Part shown: piece after piece, positions 35,280 through 44,788 of the stretch
Position numbering within the stretch: the first letter of the stretch is position 1
How the letters are laid out: each line of letters begins with the position of its first letter
Assembly (NCBI RefSeq): GCF_900163695.1
Contig: NZ_FUIC01000027.1
Span: 125,834 to 189,833 of the forward strand
From: Gulosibacter sp. 10
GTDB taxonomy: Bacteria; Actinomycetota; Actinomycetes; Actinomycetales; Microbacteriaceae
Reading direction: 5' to 3'
Length of the DNA: 64,000 bases
Translations under genes and position numbers: made by a program
The notes under the pieces: model-generated
The model's database searches: none
Seen by the model: only the letters and a program-made list of their open reading frames with translations
Told to the model about the DNA's origin: nothing

Positions 35280-35591
35280 ATGAGCAGCACCGAATCCACC
35301 GCCCCCCGACGCAGCCAGTGGCCGCTCTGGGAGGTCTTCGTCCGGTCCTCGCGCGGGCTGAGCCACGTGCACGCGGGCTCGCTGCACGCGCCCGACGCGC
35401 AGATGGCGCTCCGCAACGCGCGCGATCTCTACACGCGCCGCAACGAGGGCGTCTCGCTCTGGGTGGTGCGCAGCGAGGACATCACGGCCTCGGACCCCGA
35501 TCAGAAGGACGCCTTCTTCGAGTCCGCGCAGGGCAAGCAGTACCGCCACGCGACCTACTACACGAAGTCGGAGGGGGTGAAGCACCTGTGA
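35280..35591 (+). CDS. paaB: Phenylacetyl-CoA 1,2-epoxidase subunit B
   Basis: A 103-residue small subunit. The core reads WPLWEVFVRSSRGLSHVHAG, then SLHAPDAQMALRNARDLYTRR, matching PaaB throughout. It bridges the catalytic A/C pair and is needed for reductase coupling. GGGGAG precedes the ATG. The last four bases overlap the paaC GTG. Confidence 0.95.
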   Translation: MSSTESTAPRRSQWPLWEVFVRSSRGLSHVHAGSLHAPDAQMALRNARDLYTRRNEGVSLWVVRSEDITASDPDQKDAFFESAQGKQYRHATYYTKSEGVKHL

Positions 35592-36418
35592 CCGCCGGCT
35601 CCGGATTCGACTCCGCCACGCGCATCTCCGCGGGCTACGCGCTCAGCGCCGAGGAGATCGCCGGCTCGGGCCGCATCGCCGAGGAGGACGTCGCGCAGTA
35701 CGCGCTCCGGCTCGGCGACGACGCGCTCGTGCTCGCGCAGAACATGATCTGGTGGGTCTCTCGCGCGCCCGAGCTCGAGGAGGACATCGCCCTCGGCAAT
35801 ATCGCCCTCGACCTGCTCGGCCACGCCCGGGTGCTGCTGACCTATGCCGGGAGCGCCTGGGGGCGCAGCGAGGACGACCTCGCCTACTTCCGTGAGGAGG
35901 AGGAGTTCCGCTGCCTGCACCTCGTGCAGTTCCCGGGGCACGACTTCGCCGAGACCATCGCCCGGCAGCTCATCTTCGCGGAGTACGCGTTCGAGCTCCA
36001 CTCCCGGCTGCGCGGATCCTCGGACGAGACGCTCGCCGCCATCGCCACCAAGACGGCCAAGGAGCTCGACTACCACGCCGACCACGCCGAGCAGTGGACG
36101 CTGCGGCTCGGGATCGGCACCGAGGAGGCCAACCGCCGGCTGCAGGCGGCGCTCGACTACTTCTGGCCCTATCTCGACGAGCTCTTCGAGGACGACGAGC
36201 TCATCGACCGGCTCGACGGGGTGGTGCCCCGCCCCTCCGAGCTGCGGGAGCCCGTGCTCGAGCGCATCACCGCGACGATCGAGGAGGCCGGGCTGCGGGT
36301 CCCCGACGTCAGGCAGGCCGCGACCGGCGGCCGCCGCGGCGAGCACCGCGAGGCGCTGGGCCCGCTGCTCGCGGAGATGCAGGTGCTCGCCCGCAAGCAC
36401 CCCGGCGCCACCTGGTAG
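35588..36418 (+). CDS. paaC: Phenylacetyl-CoA 1,2-epoxidase structural subunit C
   Basis: A 276-residue helical partner of PaaA with a degenerate diiron site. Family features: YALRLGDDALVLAQNMIWWVSRAPELEEDIALGNI, an FREEEEFRCLHLVQFPGHDFAET segment, and KTAKELDYHADHAEQWTLRLG. The GTG start overlaps the paaB stop (GTGA), so translation is coupled. Function is structural and in substrate binding. Confidence 0.95.
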   Translation: MTAGSGFDSATRISAGYALSAEEIAGSGRIAEEDVAQYALRLGDDALVLAQNMIWWVSRAPELEEDIALGNIALDLLGHARVLLTYAGSAWGRSEDDLAYFREEEEFRCLHLVQFPGHDFAETIARQLIFAEYAFELHSRLRGSSDETLAAIATKTAKELDYHADHAEQWTLRLGIGTEEANRRLQAALDYFWPYLDELFEDDELIDRLDGVVPRPSELREPVLERITATIEEAGLRVPDVRQAATGGRRGEHREALGPLLAEMQVLARKHPGATW

Positions 36419-36424
36419 GCCGCG

Positions 36425-36961
36425 ATGCAGCAGCACACCAGCCCACCGGCGGCCACGAGGCCCGAGGACCGGGCGGCGGCCCGCGTCTGGGACGTGGCGC
36501 GCACCGTCAAGGACCCCGAGATCCCCGTGCTCGACATCGCCGAGATCGGCATCCTCCGCGACGCGCTGGTCGCCGAGGACGGGACCGCGCAGGTGATCAT
36601 CACGCCCACCTATTCGGGCTGCCCCGCCATGGACGCGATCAGGGCCGACGTCGAGCACGCGCTCCGCGAGGCCGGCTACGAGCGGGTCGAGGTGACGCTC
36701 ACGCTCACCCCGGCCTGGACCACCGACTGGATGACGCAGGAGGGCCGGCGCAAGCTCGAGGAGTACGGCATCGCCCCGCCCACCGGCAGCTCCGCGATGG
36801 GCATGCGCCGCGGACCGAAGCGGCTCGCGCTGGCTGTCCGCTGCCCCCGGTGCGGCTCCATCGAGACCAATGAGCTGAGCCGCTTCGGCTCGACCTCGTG
36901 CAAGGCGCTGTACCGCTGCGCCTCCTGCCGCGAGCCATTCGACTACTTCAAGGTGCACTAG
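36425..36961 (+). CDS. paaD: Phenylacetate oxygenase maturation protein D
   Basis: A 178-residue protein with an N-terminal DUF59/MIP18-type domain (VWDVARTVKDPEIPVLDIAEIGILRD ... VIITPTYSGCPAM) and a C-terminal zinc-ribbon with four cysteines (CPRCGS ... CASCREPF). It is thought to help assemble the Fe-S centre of PaaE or the epoxidase. The final base of its stop codon is the first base of the paaE GTG. Confidence 0.93.
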   Translation: MQQHTSPPAATRPEDRAAARVWDVARTVKDPEIPVLDIAEIGILRDALVAEDGTAQVIITPTYSGCPAMDAIRADVEHALREAGYERVEVTLTLTPAWTTDWMTQEGRRKLEEYGIAPPTGSSAMGMRRGPKRLALAVRCPRCGSIETNELSRFGSTSCKALYRCASCREPFDYFKVH

Positions 36962-38112
36962 TGACGACGAACGAGGCGCGGAAGCGCGCGGTATTCCACC
37001 CCCTGGAGGTGAGCGCGGTGCGCCGCCTCACCGACAACGCGATCGAGGTGTCCTTCGCGGTGCCCGAGCCGCTCCGGGACGAGTACGACTACGTCGCGGG
37101 GCAGTACGTGGCGCTGCGGACCGAGATCGACGGGCAGCAGGTGCGCCGGAGCTACTCGATCTGCGAGGCGCCGACGCCCGGGACCATCAAGGTCGGCATC
37201 AAGCGGGATCTCGGCGGCCTGTTCTCGAACTGGGCGAACGACACGCTCGCGGCGGGGGACACGATCGAGGTGATGAGCCCGCAGGGGCTGTTCGTGTCGA
37301 AGCACGAGTTCACCGGCATGAACGACGCCGACCGCGTGAGCGGCGAGGCCGTGGCCCGCGGCGAATCGCATTTCGTCGCGGCTGCGGCGGGGTCCGGCAT
37401 CACCCCGATCATCGCGATCGCGAAGTCGCTGCTCGAGCATCCCGGCACGCAGGTGGATCTCGTCTACGTCAACCGCGCGGCGTCCGAGGTGATGTTCCTC
37501 GAGGACCTCGCCGACCTCAAGGACCGGTATCCGGCGAGACTCGCGATCCACCACGTGCTCTCGCGCGAGCAGCGGCAGGCGCCCATCTACTCTGGCCGGC
37601 TCGACGCCGAGAAGCTCGGGCAGCTCCTCGACCGGCTCATCGACGTCGAGCGGGTGGACGAGTGGTTCCTCTGCGGCCCCTTCGACCTGGTCCAGCTCAT
37701 CCGGGACGAGCTCGCCGGGCGCGAGGTGCCCGCCGACCGAATCCGCTACGAGCTGTTCTCCACCGGCCAGCCGGGGGAGGGCGCGCAGGCGAACCGCGGG
37801 AGGCCCGTGGAGGTCGACCCGGAGGGCGAGAACTTCGAGATCGGGTTCGTCCTGGACGGCCTCAGCGGCGAGGTGAAGTCGCCGAAGGACGCGCACGAGA
37901 CGGTGCTGAACGCCGCCCTGCGGGTGCGCGCGGACGTGCCCTTCGCCTGCGCGGGCGGCGTGTGCGGCACCTGCCGCGCCAAGGTCGAGCGCGGCACGGT
38001 GGAGATGGCGGAGAACTACGCGCTCGAGGCCGACGACGTCGAGAACGGGTACGTGCTCACCTGCCAGTCCAGACCCACCTCGGACCGCGTGCTCGTCGAC
38101 TTCGACAAGTAG
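36961..38112 (+). CDS. paaE: Phenylacetyl-CoA epoxidase reductase subunit E
   Basis: The flavin- and iron-sulfur-containing reductase that supplies electrons from NADPH to the diiron subunit. It has 383 residues: an FAD domain with RRSYSICEAPTPG near 62, an NAD(P) domain with AAAGSGITPIIAIAKSLL and WFLCGPFDLVQ, and a plant-type 2Fe-2S domain with Cys330, Cys335, Cys338 and Cys368 (CAGGVCGTC ... LTCQS). The start is GTG sharing a base with the paaD stop. Confidence 0.95.
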   Translation: MTTNEARKRAVFHPLEVSAVRRLTDNAIEVSFAVPEPLRDEYDYVAGQYVALRTEIDGQQVRRSYSICEAPTPGTIKVGIKRDLGGLFSNWANDTLAAGDTIEVMSPQGLFVSKHEFTGMNDADRVSGEAVARGESHFVAAAAGSGITPIIAIAKSLLEHPGTQVDLVYVNRAASEVMFLEDLADLKDRYPARLAIHHVLSREQRQAPIYSGRLDAEKLGQLLDRLIDVERVDEWFLCGPFDLVQLIRDELAGREVPADRIRYELFSTGQPGEGAQANRGRPVEVDPEGENFEIGFVLDGLSGEVKSPKDAHETVLNAALRVRADVPFACAGGVCGTCRAKVERGTVEMAENYALEADDVENGYVLTCQSRPTSDRVLVDFDK

Positions 38113-38141
38113 CGGATCGGAACGCACGGAGGAGGATGCCC

Positions 38142-38918
38142 ATGGGCATGATCGACCTGACCATCACGGAGGGGCTCGCCGAGCTCGTGCTGGACGCGCC
38201 CGCGAGGCGCAACGCGCTCGACGCGGAGGCGCTCGAGGAGCTCTCGGGCGCGCTGCGGGCCGCGGAGAGCCGCGGCGCGCGGGCGCTGCTGCTCAGGGGC
38301 GCGGGGCCGGGCTTCTGCGCGGGCCGCGACATCTCGGCGGTCGACCCCGCCACCGACGACGTCGACGACTTCCTCGGACGACGCGTGACGGGCGTGCTGC
38401 GGCAGCTCGCCGAGTTCCCCGCACCCACGTTCGCCGCGGTGCACGGTGCGTGCCTCGGCGTGGGGCTGGGGCTGGCGATCGCCGCGGACGTGGTCTACGT
38501 GGGCGAGCGCGCGAAGATCGGCTCGCCGTTCGCGAACCTCGGGGCGACCCTCGACTCCGGCGGCCACTGGCTCTTCGTCGAGCGCCTCGGGCCGCATCGG
38601 GCGCTCGACCTCGTCTACACCGCGGAGCTCATGTCGGGCCGCGAGGCCGTCGAGCAGGGACTGTTCAGCCGCTGGGTGGCGGATGAGGAGCTGCTCGAGT
38701 TCGCTCGCGCCCGAGCGCGGCGGGCGGCTGAGGGGGCGCGACTCGCCTTCGCCGCGTCCAAGGGGCTCGTGGCGGAGATCCGCGATCGGCGGCTCGGGCT
38801 ATGGGAAGCGATCGCCGCGGAGAACCGGGCGCAGGCGGCCCTGTGCGCGAGCGAGGACTACGCCGAGGGGTTCCGCGCGTTCCAGGAGAAGCGCGCCCCG
38901 CGGTTCCGCGGTCGCTGA
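38142..38918 (+). CDS. paaG: Ring-1,2-epoxyphenylacetyl-CoA isomerase, crotonase family
   Basis: A 258-residue crotonase-fold protein. I call it PaaG because the usual hydratase glutamates are absent: the first is replaced in GSPFANLGATLDSGG, while the Asp of LDSGGHW matches the catalytic Asp of E. coli PaaG. LRGAGPGFCAGRDIS and the C-terminal EGFRAFQEKRAPRF are also PaaG-like. It converts the ring epoxide to oxepin-CoA for PaaZ. Three ATGs are close together; ATG 38142 is six bases after GGAGGAGG and preferred. Its stop abuts the convergent parC stop. Confidence 0.85.
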   Translation: MGMIDLTITEGLAELVLDAPARRNALDAEALEELSGALRAAESRGARALLLRGAGPGFCAGRDISAVDPATDDVDDFLGRRVTGVLRQLAEFPAPTFAAVHGACLGVGLGLAIAADVVYVGERAKIGSPFANLGATLDSGGHWLFVERLGPHRALDLVYTAELMSGREAVEQGLFSRWVADEELLEFARARARRAAEGARLAFAASKGLVAEIRDRRLGLWEAIAAENRAQAALCASEDYAEGFRAFQEKRAPRFRGR

Positions 38919-41417
38919 CTAGGCGGCGCCGTCCGCCGCGCCGGGGGCGTCGCCCATGAGCCGGCCGACGGCGTCGACCGCGGCCTCGAGCTGCGCCCCG
39001 GAGGCGTCGCGCTTCGCGAGCCCTTCGGGGAGGCTGCGGATCGCCCCGTCCTTCGCACTGGCACGGGCCGGCGCGGGGCCGACCCAGGCGAGCGCGAGCC
39101 GGGATTCCGAGCGCACGAACCGCTGCGCGCGCACGCCGCCGGTCGCGCGGCCCTTGGCCGGGAACAGCGCGAACTCGCTCGTCTTCGCGCTGCCGAGCAC
39201 GTCGCCGAACAGCGCCTCGTCGGCGCCGGGCTCCGCGATGGTCACGACCACGGCGCGCTCCGCCTCCTCCGCGGCGAGCACGCCGAAGCTGATGACCTGG
39301 GCCCCGGGGGAGAGCTTCATGCCCGCCATGCCGCCGGCGGCGAGCCCCTGGGGTCGGACCAGGCCGGCCGAGTAGTGCAGCAGCTGCGCGTCGCTCGAGA
39401 CGAGCACGAGCTCCGAGTCGTCGTCCGCGCGGGCCGCGCCGACGACCTCGTCGCCGTCCTTGAGCGCGATGGCGCTCAGCTCGTGCTGGTTCTTCCACTC
39501 CACCGGGTTCACCCGTTTGACGACGCCCTGCCGGGTGCCGAGCGCGAGGGGCGCGTCCACGCCGAGCGGCACCAGGCCGACGATCCGCTCCGAGCGGTCG
39601 GCGATGCCGAAGTACTCGCGGGCGGAGACGCCCGCGCTCATGAGCACGGACGCGGCGGGGGAGGAGGGCAGCGAGACCGCGGTGGCGCGATGCACGACGC
39701 CACGGTTCGTGACGGCGCCGATCGCGCCGAGCGTGGTCGTGGCGACGTCGGCGAGGATCGCGTCGTGCTTGGAGCGGCGCCGCGGCTGCGCGAACGAGGC
39801 GTCCTCGCCGAGGTCCACCCGCAGGATCCGGCCGGTCGCCGAGAGCAGCACGCGGGTCGGCGCGTCCGGCACCTGCAGCGCCGTCTCGGCCCCCTTCTTC
39901 GCGGTGCGGGGCGAGGCGCGCACCTCGGCGTCGCCGCTGATGAGCATCGTCCGGCGCGGGGTCGCGAACCGCTCGGCGGTGTCGGCGAGCTCGGCGCCGA
40001 CCTGCTCGCGCAGCAGCCGCTCGGAGGCGAGCAGCGCCTCGAGCTCGGCGATCTCGTCGCGCAGGCGGCCCGCCTCGGCCTCGAGCTCGATGCGCGAGAA
40101 CTTCGTGAGCCGGCGCAGCCGCAGCTCGAGGATGTACTCGGCCTGCAGGTCGCTGAGGTCGAAGACGAGCTTGAGCCGGTCCTGCGCCGCCTCGGCGTCG
40201 TCCGAGGAGCGGATGATCTGGATGACCTCGTCGATGTCGAGGATCGCGATGAGCAGCCCCTCGACGAGGTGCAGCCGGTCCCTGCGCTTGCCGAGCCGGA
40301 ACTCGCTCCGCCGCCGCACCGCCGAGATGCGGTGGCGCAGATAGACGTCGAGGAGGTCGCGGAGCCCCAGCGTCTGCGGCGCCTCGTCGACGATCGCCAC
40401 GTTGTTGATGTGGAACTGCTCCTCGAGCGGGGTGTGGCGGTAGAGCTGCTCCAGCACCGCCTCGGGCACGAAGCCGGTCTTCAGCTCGATCACGAGCTTC
40501 ATGCCGTGCTTGCGGTCGGTGAGGTCCTGGACGGCGGAGATGCCGGCGAGCTTCTTCGACTGCACGCCCTGCTTGATGCGGTCGATGACCTTCTCGGGGC
40601 CGACGAGGTAGGGCAGCTCCGTCACCACGATGCCCTTGCGGCGCGCGGTGACGTTCTCGATGGAGACCGTCGCGCGCATGCGGAACGAGCCGCGGCCGGT
40701 CGAGTAGGCGTCGCGGATGCCGTCGAGGCCGATGATGCGCCCGCCGCCGGGCAGATCCGGCCCGGGGACGTGCCGCATGAGCTCGTCGAGCGTCGCCTCG
40801 GGATTCGCGAGCAGATGACGGGCCGCCGAGATCACCTCCCCGAGGTTGTGCGGCGCCATGTTCGTGGCCATGCCCACCGCGATGCCGGAGGCGCCGTTGA
40901 CGAGGAGGTTGGGCCAGGCGGCCGGGAGCACCTCGGGTTGCTGCAGCGAGTTGTCGTAGTTCGGGACGAAGTCGACGACGTCCTCGTCGAGCGACTCGGT
41001 GAGCGCGAGGGCTGCCGCGGTGAGCCGCGCCTCGGTGTACCTGGGCGCCGCGGGGCCGTCGTCGAGGGAGCCGAAGTTGCCGTGGCCGTCCACGAGCGGC
41101 ACGCGCTGGGTGAAGGGCTGCGCGAGCCGTACGAGGGCGTCGTAGATCGCGGTGTCGCCGTGCGGGTGCAGCTTGCCCATGACGTCGCCGACCACGCGGG
41201 CCGACTTCACGTGCCCGCGGTCGGGCCGCAGGCCCATCTCGGTCATCTGGTAGAGGATGCGCCGCTGCACCGGCTTGAGCCCGTCCCTCGCATCGGGCAG
41301 CGCCCGCGAGTAGATCACCGAGTAGGCGTACTCGAGGAACGAGCCGCGCATCTCCTGCGAGACATCGACGTCCTCGATCCGCTCGACCTCGGAAGCGGAA
41401 GCAGTCGTCTTCGCCAT
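38919..41417 (-). CDS. parC: DNA topoisomerase IV / gyrase subunit A-type protein
   Basis: A type IIA topoisomerase A subunit of 832 residues. The catalytic Tyr127 is in APRYTEARL, preceded by [44 protein letters not shown] and the coiled-coil segment [17 protein letters not shown] are present. The C-terminal beta-pinwheel with repeated short blades is divergent and lacks a clear gyrase box, fitting ParC rather than GyrA. In this lineage the second A subunit lies next to sepH and dut. The partner B subunit is not in the window. The ATG follows a GAGGAGAAGAAGAGG purine tract. Confidence 0.87.
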   Translation of the reverse strand: MAKTTASASEVERIEDVDVSQEMRGSFLEYAYSVIYSRALPDARDGLKPVQRRILYQMTEMGLRPDRGHVKSARVVGDVMGKLHPHGDTAIYDALVRLAQPFTQRVPLVDGHGNFGSLDDGPAAPRYTEARLTAAALALTESLDEDVVDFVPNYDNSLQQPEVLPAAWPNLLVNGASGIAVGMATNMAPHNLGEVISAARHLLANPEATLDELMRHVPGPDLPGGGRIIGLDGIRDAYSTGRGSFRMRATVSIENVTARRKGIVVTELPYLVGPEKVIDRIKQGVQSKKLAGISAVQDLTDRKHGMKLVIELKTGFVPEAVLEQLYRHTPLEEQFHINNVAIVDEAPQTLGLRDLLDVYLRHRISAVRRRSEFRLGKRRDRLHLVEGLLIAILDIDEVIQIIRSSDDAEAAQDRLKLVFDLSDLQAEYILELRLRRLTKFSRIELEAEAGRLRDEIAELEALLASERLLREQVGAELADTAERFATPRRTMLISGDAEVRASPRTAKKGAETALQVPDAPTRVLLSATGRILRVDLGEDASFAQPRRRSKHDAILADVATTTLGAIGAVTNRGVVHRATAVSLPSSPAASVLMSAGVSAREYFGIADRSERIVGLVPLGVDAPLALGTRQGVVKRVNPVEWKNQHELSAIALKDGDEVVGAARADDDSELVLVSSDAQLLHYSAGLVRPQGLAAGGMAGMKLSPGAQVISFGVLAAEEAERAVVVTIAEPGADEALFGDVLGSAKTSEFALFPAKGRATGGVRAQRFVRSESRLALAWVGPAPARASAKDGAIRSLPEGLAKRDASGAQLEAAVDAVGRLMGDAPGAADGAA

Positions 41418-41510
41418 GCGCCTCTTCTTCTCCTCGTTGCCGGCCCGGGGTGCCGGGTCGCGAATCACTGGCGGCCGCAGGCGATGACTCGCCTATGAAA
41501 AGATGGCCGG

Positions 41511-42647
41511 ATGGAGCCAATCGTATTCAACAGCGACGGAATCGCGCCGACGCTCGCCGACGTGTTGCCGAACTGCCTCGCCGCGATGCGGGGCGAGCGC
41601 GGCCGGATGGGGCTCCCGGCGGTGCGCGGGGCGGTGGTGGTGCTGGTCGACGGCCTGGGCGAATCCCTGCTGCGCACGCGCGGCGGGCACGCCCGGCACA
41701 TCGTGCGGGGCTGGCGGCCCGAGGACATCGCGGTGAGCTTCCCCTCGACGACGGTCGCGGGCATCACCTCGCTCATGACGGCCTCGCAGGCCGGCGCGCA
41801 CGGCCTGGTGGGCTACTCGATCTGGGATCGCCGGACCGAGGAGTACCGCAACCAGTTGTCGGGGTGGGGCGAGGGGATGGATCCCGCGACGTGGCAGCTG
41901 CGGTCCACGGTCTTCGAATCGCTCGTCGCGGACGCGGACCCGATCGAGCCGTTCGTGGTCTCGACCGAGGACTACCGCGATTCGGGCCTCACGAACGCCT
42001 CGCTGCGGGGCGGCGGGTACCACGGGGCCGAGACGATGCTCGAGCGGGCCGAGCTGGCCGCGCGGCTGTGCCGGAAGGCGAGGCGGCCGCTCGTCTATCT
42101 CTACAACGCCGAGCTGGACCAGATCGGCCACAAGCGCGGGACCGAATCGGGCACCTGGCTCGAACGGCTCGAGGAGCTCGACCACGCGATCGCGAGGCTG
42201 CTGGATTCCCTGCCCGAGGACATCGGCGTGCTCATCACCGCCGATCACGGCATGATCGACATCCCGCGGGAGGCGCAGATCGACCTGCCGCCCGCGCTGC
42301 TCGAGGACGCGACGGCGGTGGCGGGGGAGCCGAGGCTGCGGCACGTCTACCTCCGGGACGAGGCGCGCGGGGACGTCCGCGCGCTCGTCGAGCGGTTCCG
42401 CGAGGCCGAGGGGGACCGGGCCTGGGTCTACGGGCAGGAGGAGCTGCTCTCGACGGGCCTCTACGGCGCCGAGATCGCGTCGGCCGCACGCGAGCGGATC
42501 GGCGACATCGTGATCGCGGCCCGGGCGCCGGTCACGTACTTCACCGAGACGATGCCCGCGAGCATGCGGCTCATGATCGGCCAGCACGGCTCGCTGACGA
42601 ACGAGGAGACGGTCGTCCCGCTCATCCGCCACGGCGCGTTCCGCTGA
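41511..42647 (+). CDS. Alkaline-phosphatase-superfamily nucleotide pyrophosphatase/phosphodiesterase
   Basis: A 378-residue enzyme of the type I phosphodiesterase/nucleotide pyrophosphatase family. Metal-binding and nucleophile motifs are intact: Asp47 in VVLVDGLGE, the threonine nucleophile in SFPSTTVAGITSLM (Thr80 or Thr81), ELDQIGHKRG and ITADHGMIDIP. It hydrolyses phosphodiester or pyrophosphate bonds; the precise substrate is unknown. No signal peptide is seen, so it acts in the cytoplasm. It is divergent from parC, and its ATG has no clear ribosome site, so it may be leaderless. Confidence 0.85.
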   Translation: MEPIVFNSDGIAPTLADVLPNCLAAMRGERGRMGLPAVRGAVVVLVDGLGESLLRTRGGHARHIVRGWRPEDIAVSFPSTTVAGITSLMTASQAGAHGLVGYSIWDRRTEEYRNQLSGWGEGMDPATWQLRSTVFESLVADADPIEPFVVSTEDYRDSGLTNASLRGGGYHGAETMLERAELAARLCRKARRPLVYLYNAELDQIGHKRGTESGTWLERLEELDHAIARLLDSLPEDIGVLITADHGMIDIPREAQIDLPPALLEDATAVAGEPRLRHVYLRDEARGDVRALVERFREAEGDRAWVYGQEELLSTGLYGAEIASAARERIGDIVIAARAPVTYFTETMPASMRLMIGQHGSLTNEETVVPLIRHGAFR

Positions 42648-42657
42648 CGCGCCGGGC

Positions 42658-43707
42658 TCAGTCCTCGTCGCTCCGCGTGCCGAAGACGATCTCGTCCCAG
42701 CTGGGCATCGAGGGGCGGCCCCCGCGCTTGCGGGAGGAGCGGCCGCGGCCGCCCGCGGGCTCCGACCGGCTGTGGTCGATCAGGGAGTCGGGCTCCGAGG
42801 GCTCCGCCTCGGGCGCCTCCTCCTCTTCCGCGCCCTCCGCTGGGGCCGCCGAGGGGTGCTGCGCATCCCCGCCGCGGGCGAAGGGGGTCACGGTGCTCGA
42901 CCCGCGGCCGCCCAGCTCGTACTCGGCCTCGCCCTCGACGTCGAGCTCGGCCTCCTCGGCGTAGGGGGAGTGCTGCCGCTCGCCGCGCCGGCGCCGCAGC
43001 GCCTCGAGCAGGTCCTCCGTCTCGTGCTGCGCGGGCGAGTGCTGGTCGGCCGGCGCCGTCGGCTGCTCCTCCGGCTCGGGCTCCTCGGCGCCCCGATGCT
43101 CCGCATCCGCGCCGACCGCGCGGAGATGCGGGCCGGCGAGCGAGCTCGGCTCGCTCTGCTGGGAGAGCGTGATCGCCGCGGGGGAGACCGGGTGCAGCGT
43201 GCGGGCGCGGGCGTTGAACTCCCAGAGGGCGCTGCGCGCGACGTCGTCGGCTGTGAACTCGAGGCCGATGTGCCACCCGGTCTCCGGATCCTTCCAGGCG
43301 TCCCAGCCGATGCCGGTGGCGCCGAGCTGCTCGAGGCGGCTGTCGATGGCGACGCCGAAGGTCGCGCCCTCGGCGGACATGGGATCGATCGGCGACATGA
43401 GGCGCACCGCCACGGCGCGGGCCTGGTCGACGATGTAGGCGCGCTCGGCGAGGATCGGGCCCTCGAAGCGCTGCACCGTCGCGAGATCGGCGCCGGTCTG
43501 CTCGACGACCTCCTCCACGCTGCGCCCGGCCCGGATCAGCTGCTGGATCTGGCGCGGGGGCACCCTGGGGCCCTCCGGCCGGGCCGCCGGCTTGGGGCGG
43601 AGCGCATCCCGCAGCACGTCGTCGGCGCGCAGGCGGAACCGCTCCCCGCGATCATCGGTCGCGATCAGCCAGTCGTCCTCGAGACCGACGAAGCGTAATT
43701 CCTGCAT
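42658..43707 (-). CDS. sepH: Cell division protein SepH (DUF3071)
   Basis: Actinobacterial SepH, which binds FtsZ and promotes its assembly. The 349-residue protein has the N-terminal DUF3071 domain (MQELRFVGLEDDWLIATDDRGERF ... VPPRQIQQLIRAGRSVEEV) with a helix-turn-helix-like segment RSVEEVVEQTGADLATVQRFEGP. A long acidic, low-complexity linker follows, then the conserved C-terminal patch GRPSMPSWDEIVFGTR. I chose the ATG preceded by GGAGGTG. It is separated by a 190-base gap from DUF4193, with which it is divergent. Confidence 0.93.
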   Translation of the reverse strand: MQELRFVGLEDDWLIATDDRGERFRLRADDVLRDALRPKPAARPEGPRVPPRQIQQLIRAGRSVEEVVEQTGADLATVQRFEGPILAERAYIVDQARAVAVRLMSPIDPMSAEGATFGVAIDSRLEQLGATGIGWDAWKDPETGWHIGLEFTADDVARSALWEFNARARTLHPVSPAAITLSQQSEPSSLAGPHLRAVGADAEHRGAEEPEPEEQPTAPADQHSPAQHETEDLLEALRRRRGERQHSPYAEEAELDVEGEAEYELGGRGSSTVTPFARGGDAQHPSAAPAEGAEEEEAPEAEPSEPDSLIDHSRSEPAGGRGRSSRKRGGRPSMPSWDEIVFGTRSDED

Positions 43708-43811
43708 TCGAGACACCTCCACTACGATCCCGCCAATGGTCACAGACGAGTGCCCGGTTCTCCCGGATCGACCCCGCGCGCCGCCGAAACTGACCGCCCG
43801 GTAAACACGAG

Positions 43812-43840
43812 TTGCGTGTACCGTGCGCGTAGTGCAGAAT
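43812..43840 (+). promoter_or_regulatory. Promoter of DUF4193 gene
   Basis: TTGCGT (43812-43817), a 17-base spacer and CAGAAT (43835-43840) form a reasonable promoter, 57 bases before the ATG. Confidence 0.45.
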
Positions 43841-43897
43841 AGCGCGCCGACAGGGGTTATTAACGCCTCAATTCGATTTCGACCACTTTGGACGGTT

Positions 43898-44194
43898 ATG
43901 GCCACCGACTACGACGCACCGCGTAAGACTGAAGAAGATGCAGACTCGATCGAGGCGCTCAAGGAACGCGTGCCCGCGTCGGCGTCGCCCAATGTCGATA
44001 TCGATCAGGGGGACGGCGTCCACGGCTTCGAGCTGGATGCCTCCGACCTCACGGACGTCGAGATCGAGACGGTGGTGATCCCGCGCCAGGACGACGAGTT
44101 CACGTGCATGGAGTGCTTCCTCATCAAGAACCGGTCGCAGCTCTCGCCCCAGTCGGTGGAGGGGCACCCGATCTGCAACGACTGCGCGGCCTAG
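43898..44194 (+). CDS. DUF4193 family protein
   Basis: A 98-residue actinobacterial DUF4193 protein. It is acidic in the first two thirds (APRKTEEDADSIEALKERVPAS, GDGVHGFELDASDLTDVEIETVVIPRQDDE) and ends in two CxxC pairs, CMEC and CNDC, likely a zinc ribbon. Function unknown. The start gives MATDYDAP, the family N-terminus. It faces sepH divergently and DUF3093 convergently. Confidence 0.9.
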   Translation: MATDYDAPRKTEEDADSIEALKERVPASASPNVDIDQGDGVHGFELDASDLTDVEIETVVIPRQDDEFTCMECFLIKNRSQLSPQSVEGHPICNDCAA

Positions 44195-44204
44195 TCTCGA
44201 GCCG

Positions 44205-44243
44205 ACGCGCGACGCCGACCCGCTCCGGGTCGGTGTCGCGCGT
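44205..44243. terminator. Bidirectional terminator between DUF4193 and DUF3093 genes
   Basis: An 18-bp stem with one G-T wobble (ACGCGCGAC, then CCGACCCG) and loop CTC, followed by TTT on the plus side. It starts 11 bases from the DUF4193 stop between converging genes. Confidence 0.85.
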
Positions 44244-44268
44244 TTCCGGGGCGTACACGCGCCGAGGG

Positions 44269-44721
44269 TCAGGAGTCGAGCCTCGACTTCGCCTCGTCGA
44301 TGGCGCGGACGACCTGCTCGGGGTGCCGGGTCGAGAAGAGCCAGTAGGGGATGGGATCGCGCTCGTCCACGATCTCCACCCGGGCCGTGGTCGACACCCA
44401 GCCGCGCAGGCAGGTCCACGCCCGGGCGTCGAGCCTCGGCCCGGTCTGCGCGCGGGAGGCCTCCGCGGTCGGATAGGCGGAGGCGGCGCCGAGGTAGTGC
44501 AGCGGCACCTGGGCCGAGCCGACCCGCAGGGTGGTGGAGGTGACCTCGATGGTCGGCGAACCGGAGTACAGCGCCACGCAGAACCCGAGGAATACGGCGA
44601 TGCCCAGGATGATTCCGACCGCGCGATTGATCGGCATGAACACGATGATGATCGCCGGGACGATGAGGGCGCCGAAGATGTAGACCCAGATCGATGGAGC
44701 GACGCGTTCTCGATAAATCAC
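44269..44721 (-). CDS. DUF3093 family membrane protein
   Basis: A 150-residue protein. Two adjacent N-terminal transmembrane helices (about 8-30 and 33-52) are followed by a soluble domain with SGSPTIEVTSTTLRVGSAQVPLHYLG and the C-terminal PYWLFSTRHPEQVVRAIDEA, typical of DUF3093. The start is GTG with no clear ribosome site. A -10-like TGAGAT lies six bases upstream, suggesting leaderless initiation. It is divergent from dut with 67 bases between. Function unknown. Confidence 0.88.
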   Translation of the reverse strand: MIYRERVAPSIWVYIFGALIVPAIIIVFMPINRAVGIILGIAVFLGFCVALYSGSPTIEVTSTTLRVGSAQVPLHYLGAASAYPTAEASRAQTGPRLDARAWTCLRGWVSTTARVEIVDERDPIPYWLFSTRHPEQVVRAIDEAKSRLDS

Positions 44722-44776
44722 TCCGCTATCTCACCACCCCGAGCGGCACGGATCCTGAGTCCCCACCTGCATCCGA

Positions 44777-44788
44777 TAACCTCCTAGG
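44777..44788 (+). promoter_or_regulatory. Leaderless promoter of dut operon
   Basis: TAACCT at 44777-44782 lies six bases before the GTG start of dut, with no ribosome site between. Confidence 0.5.
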
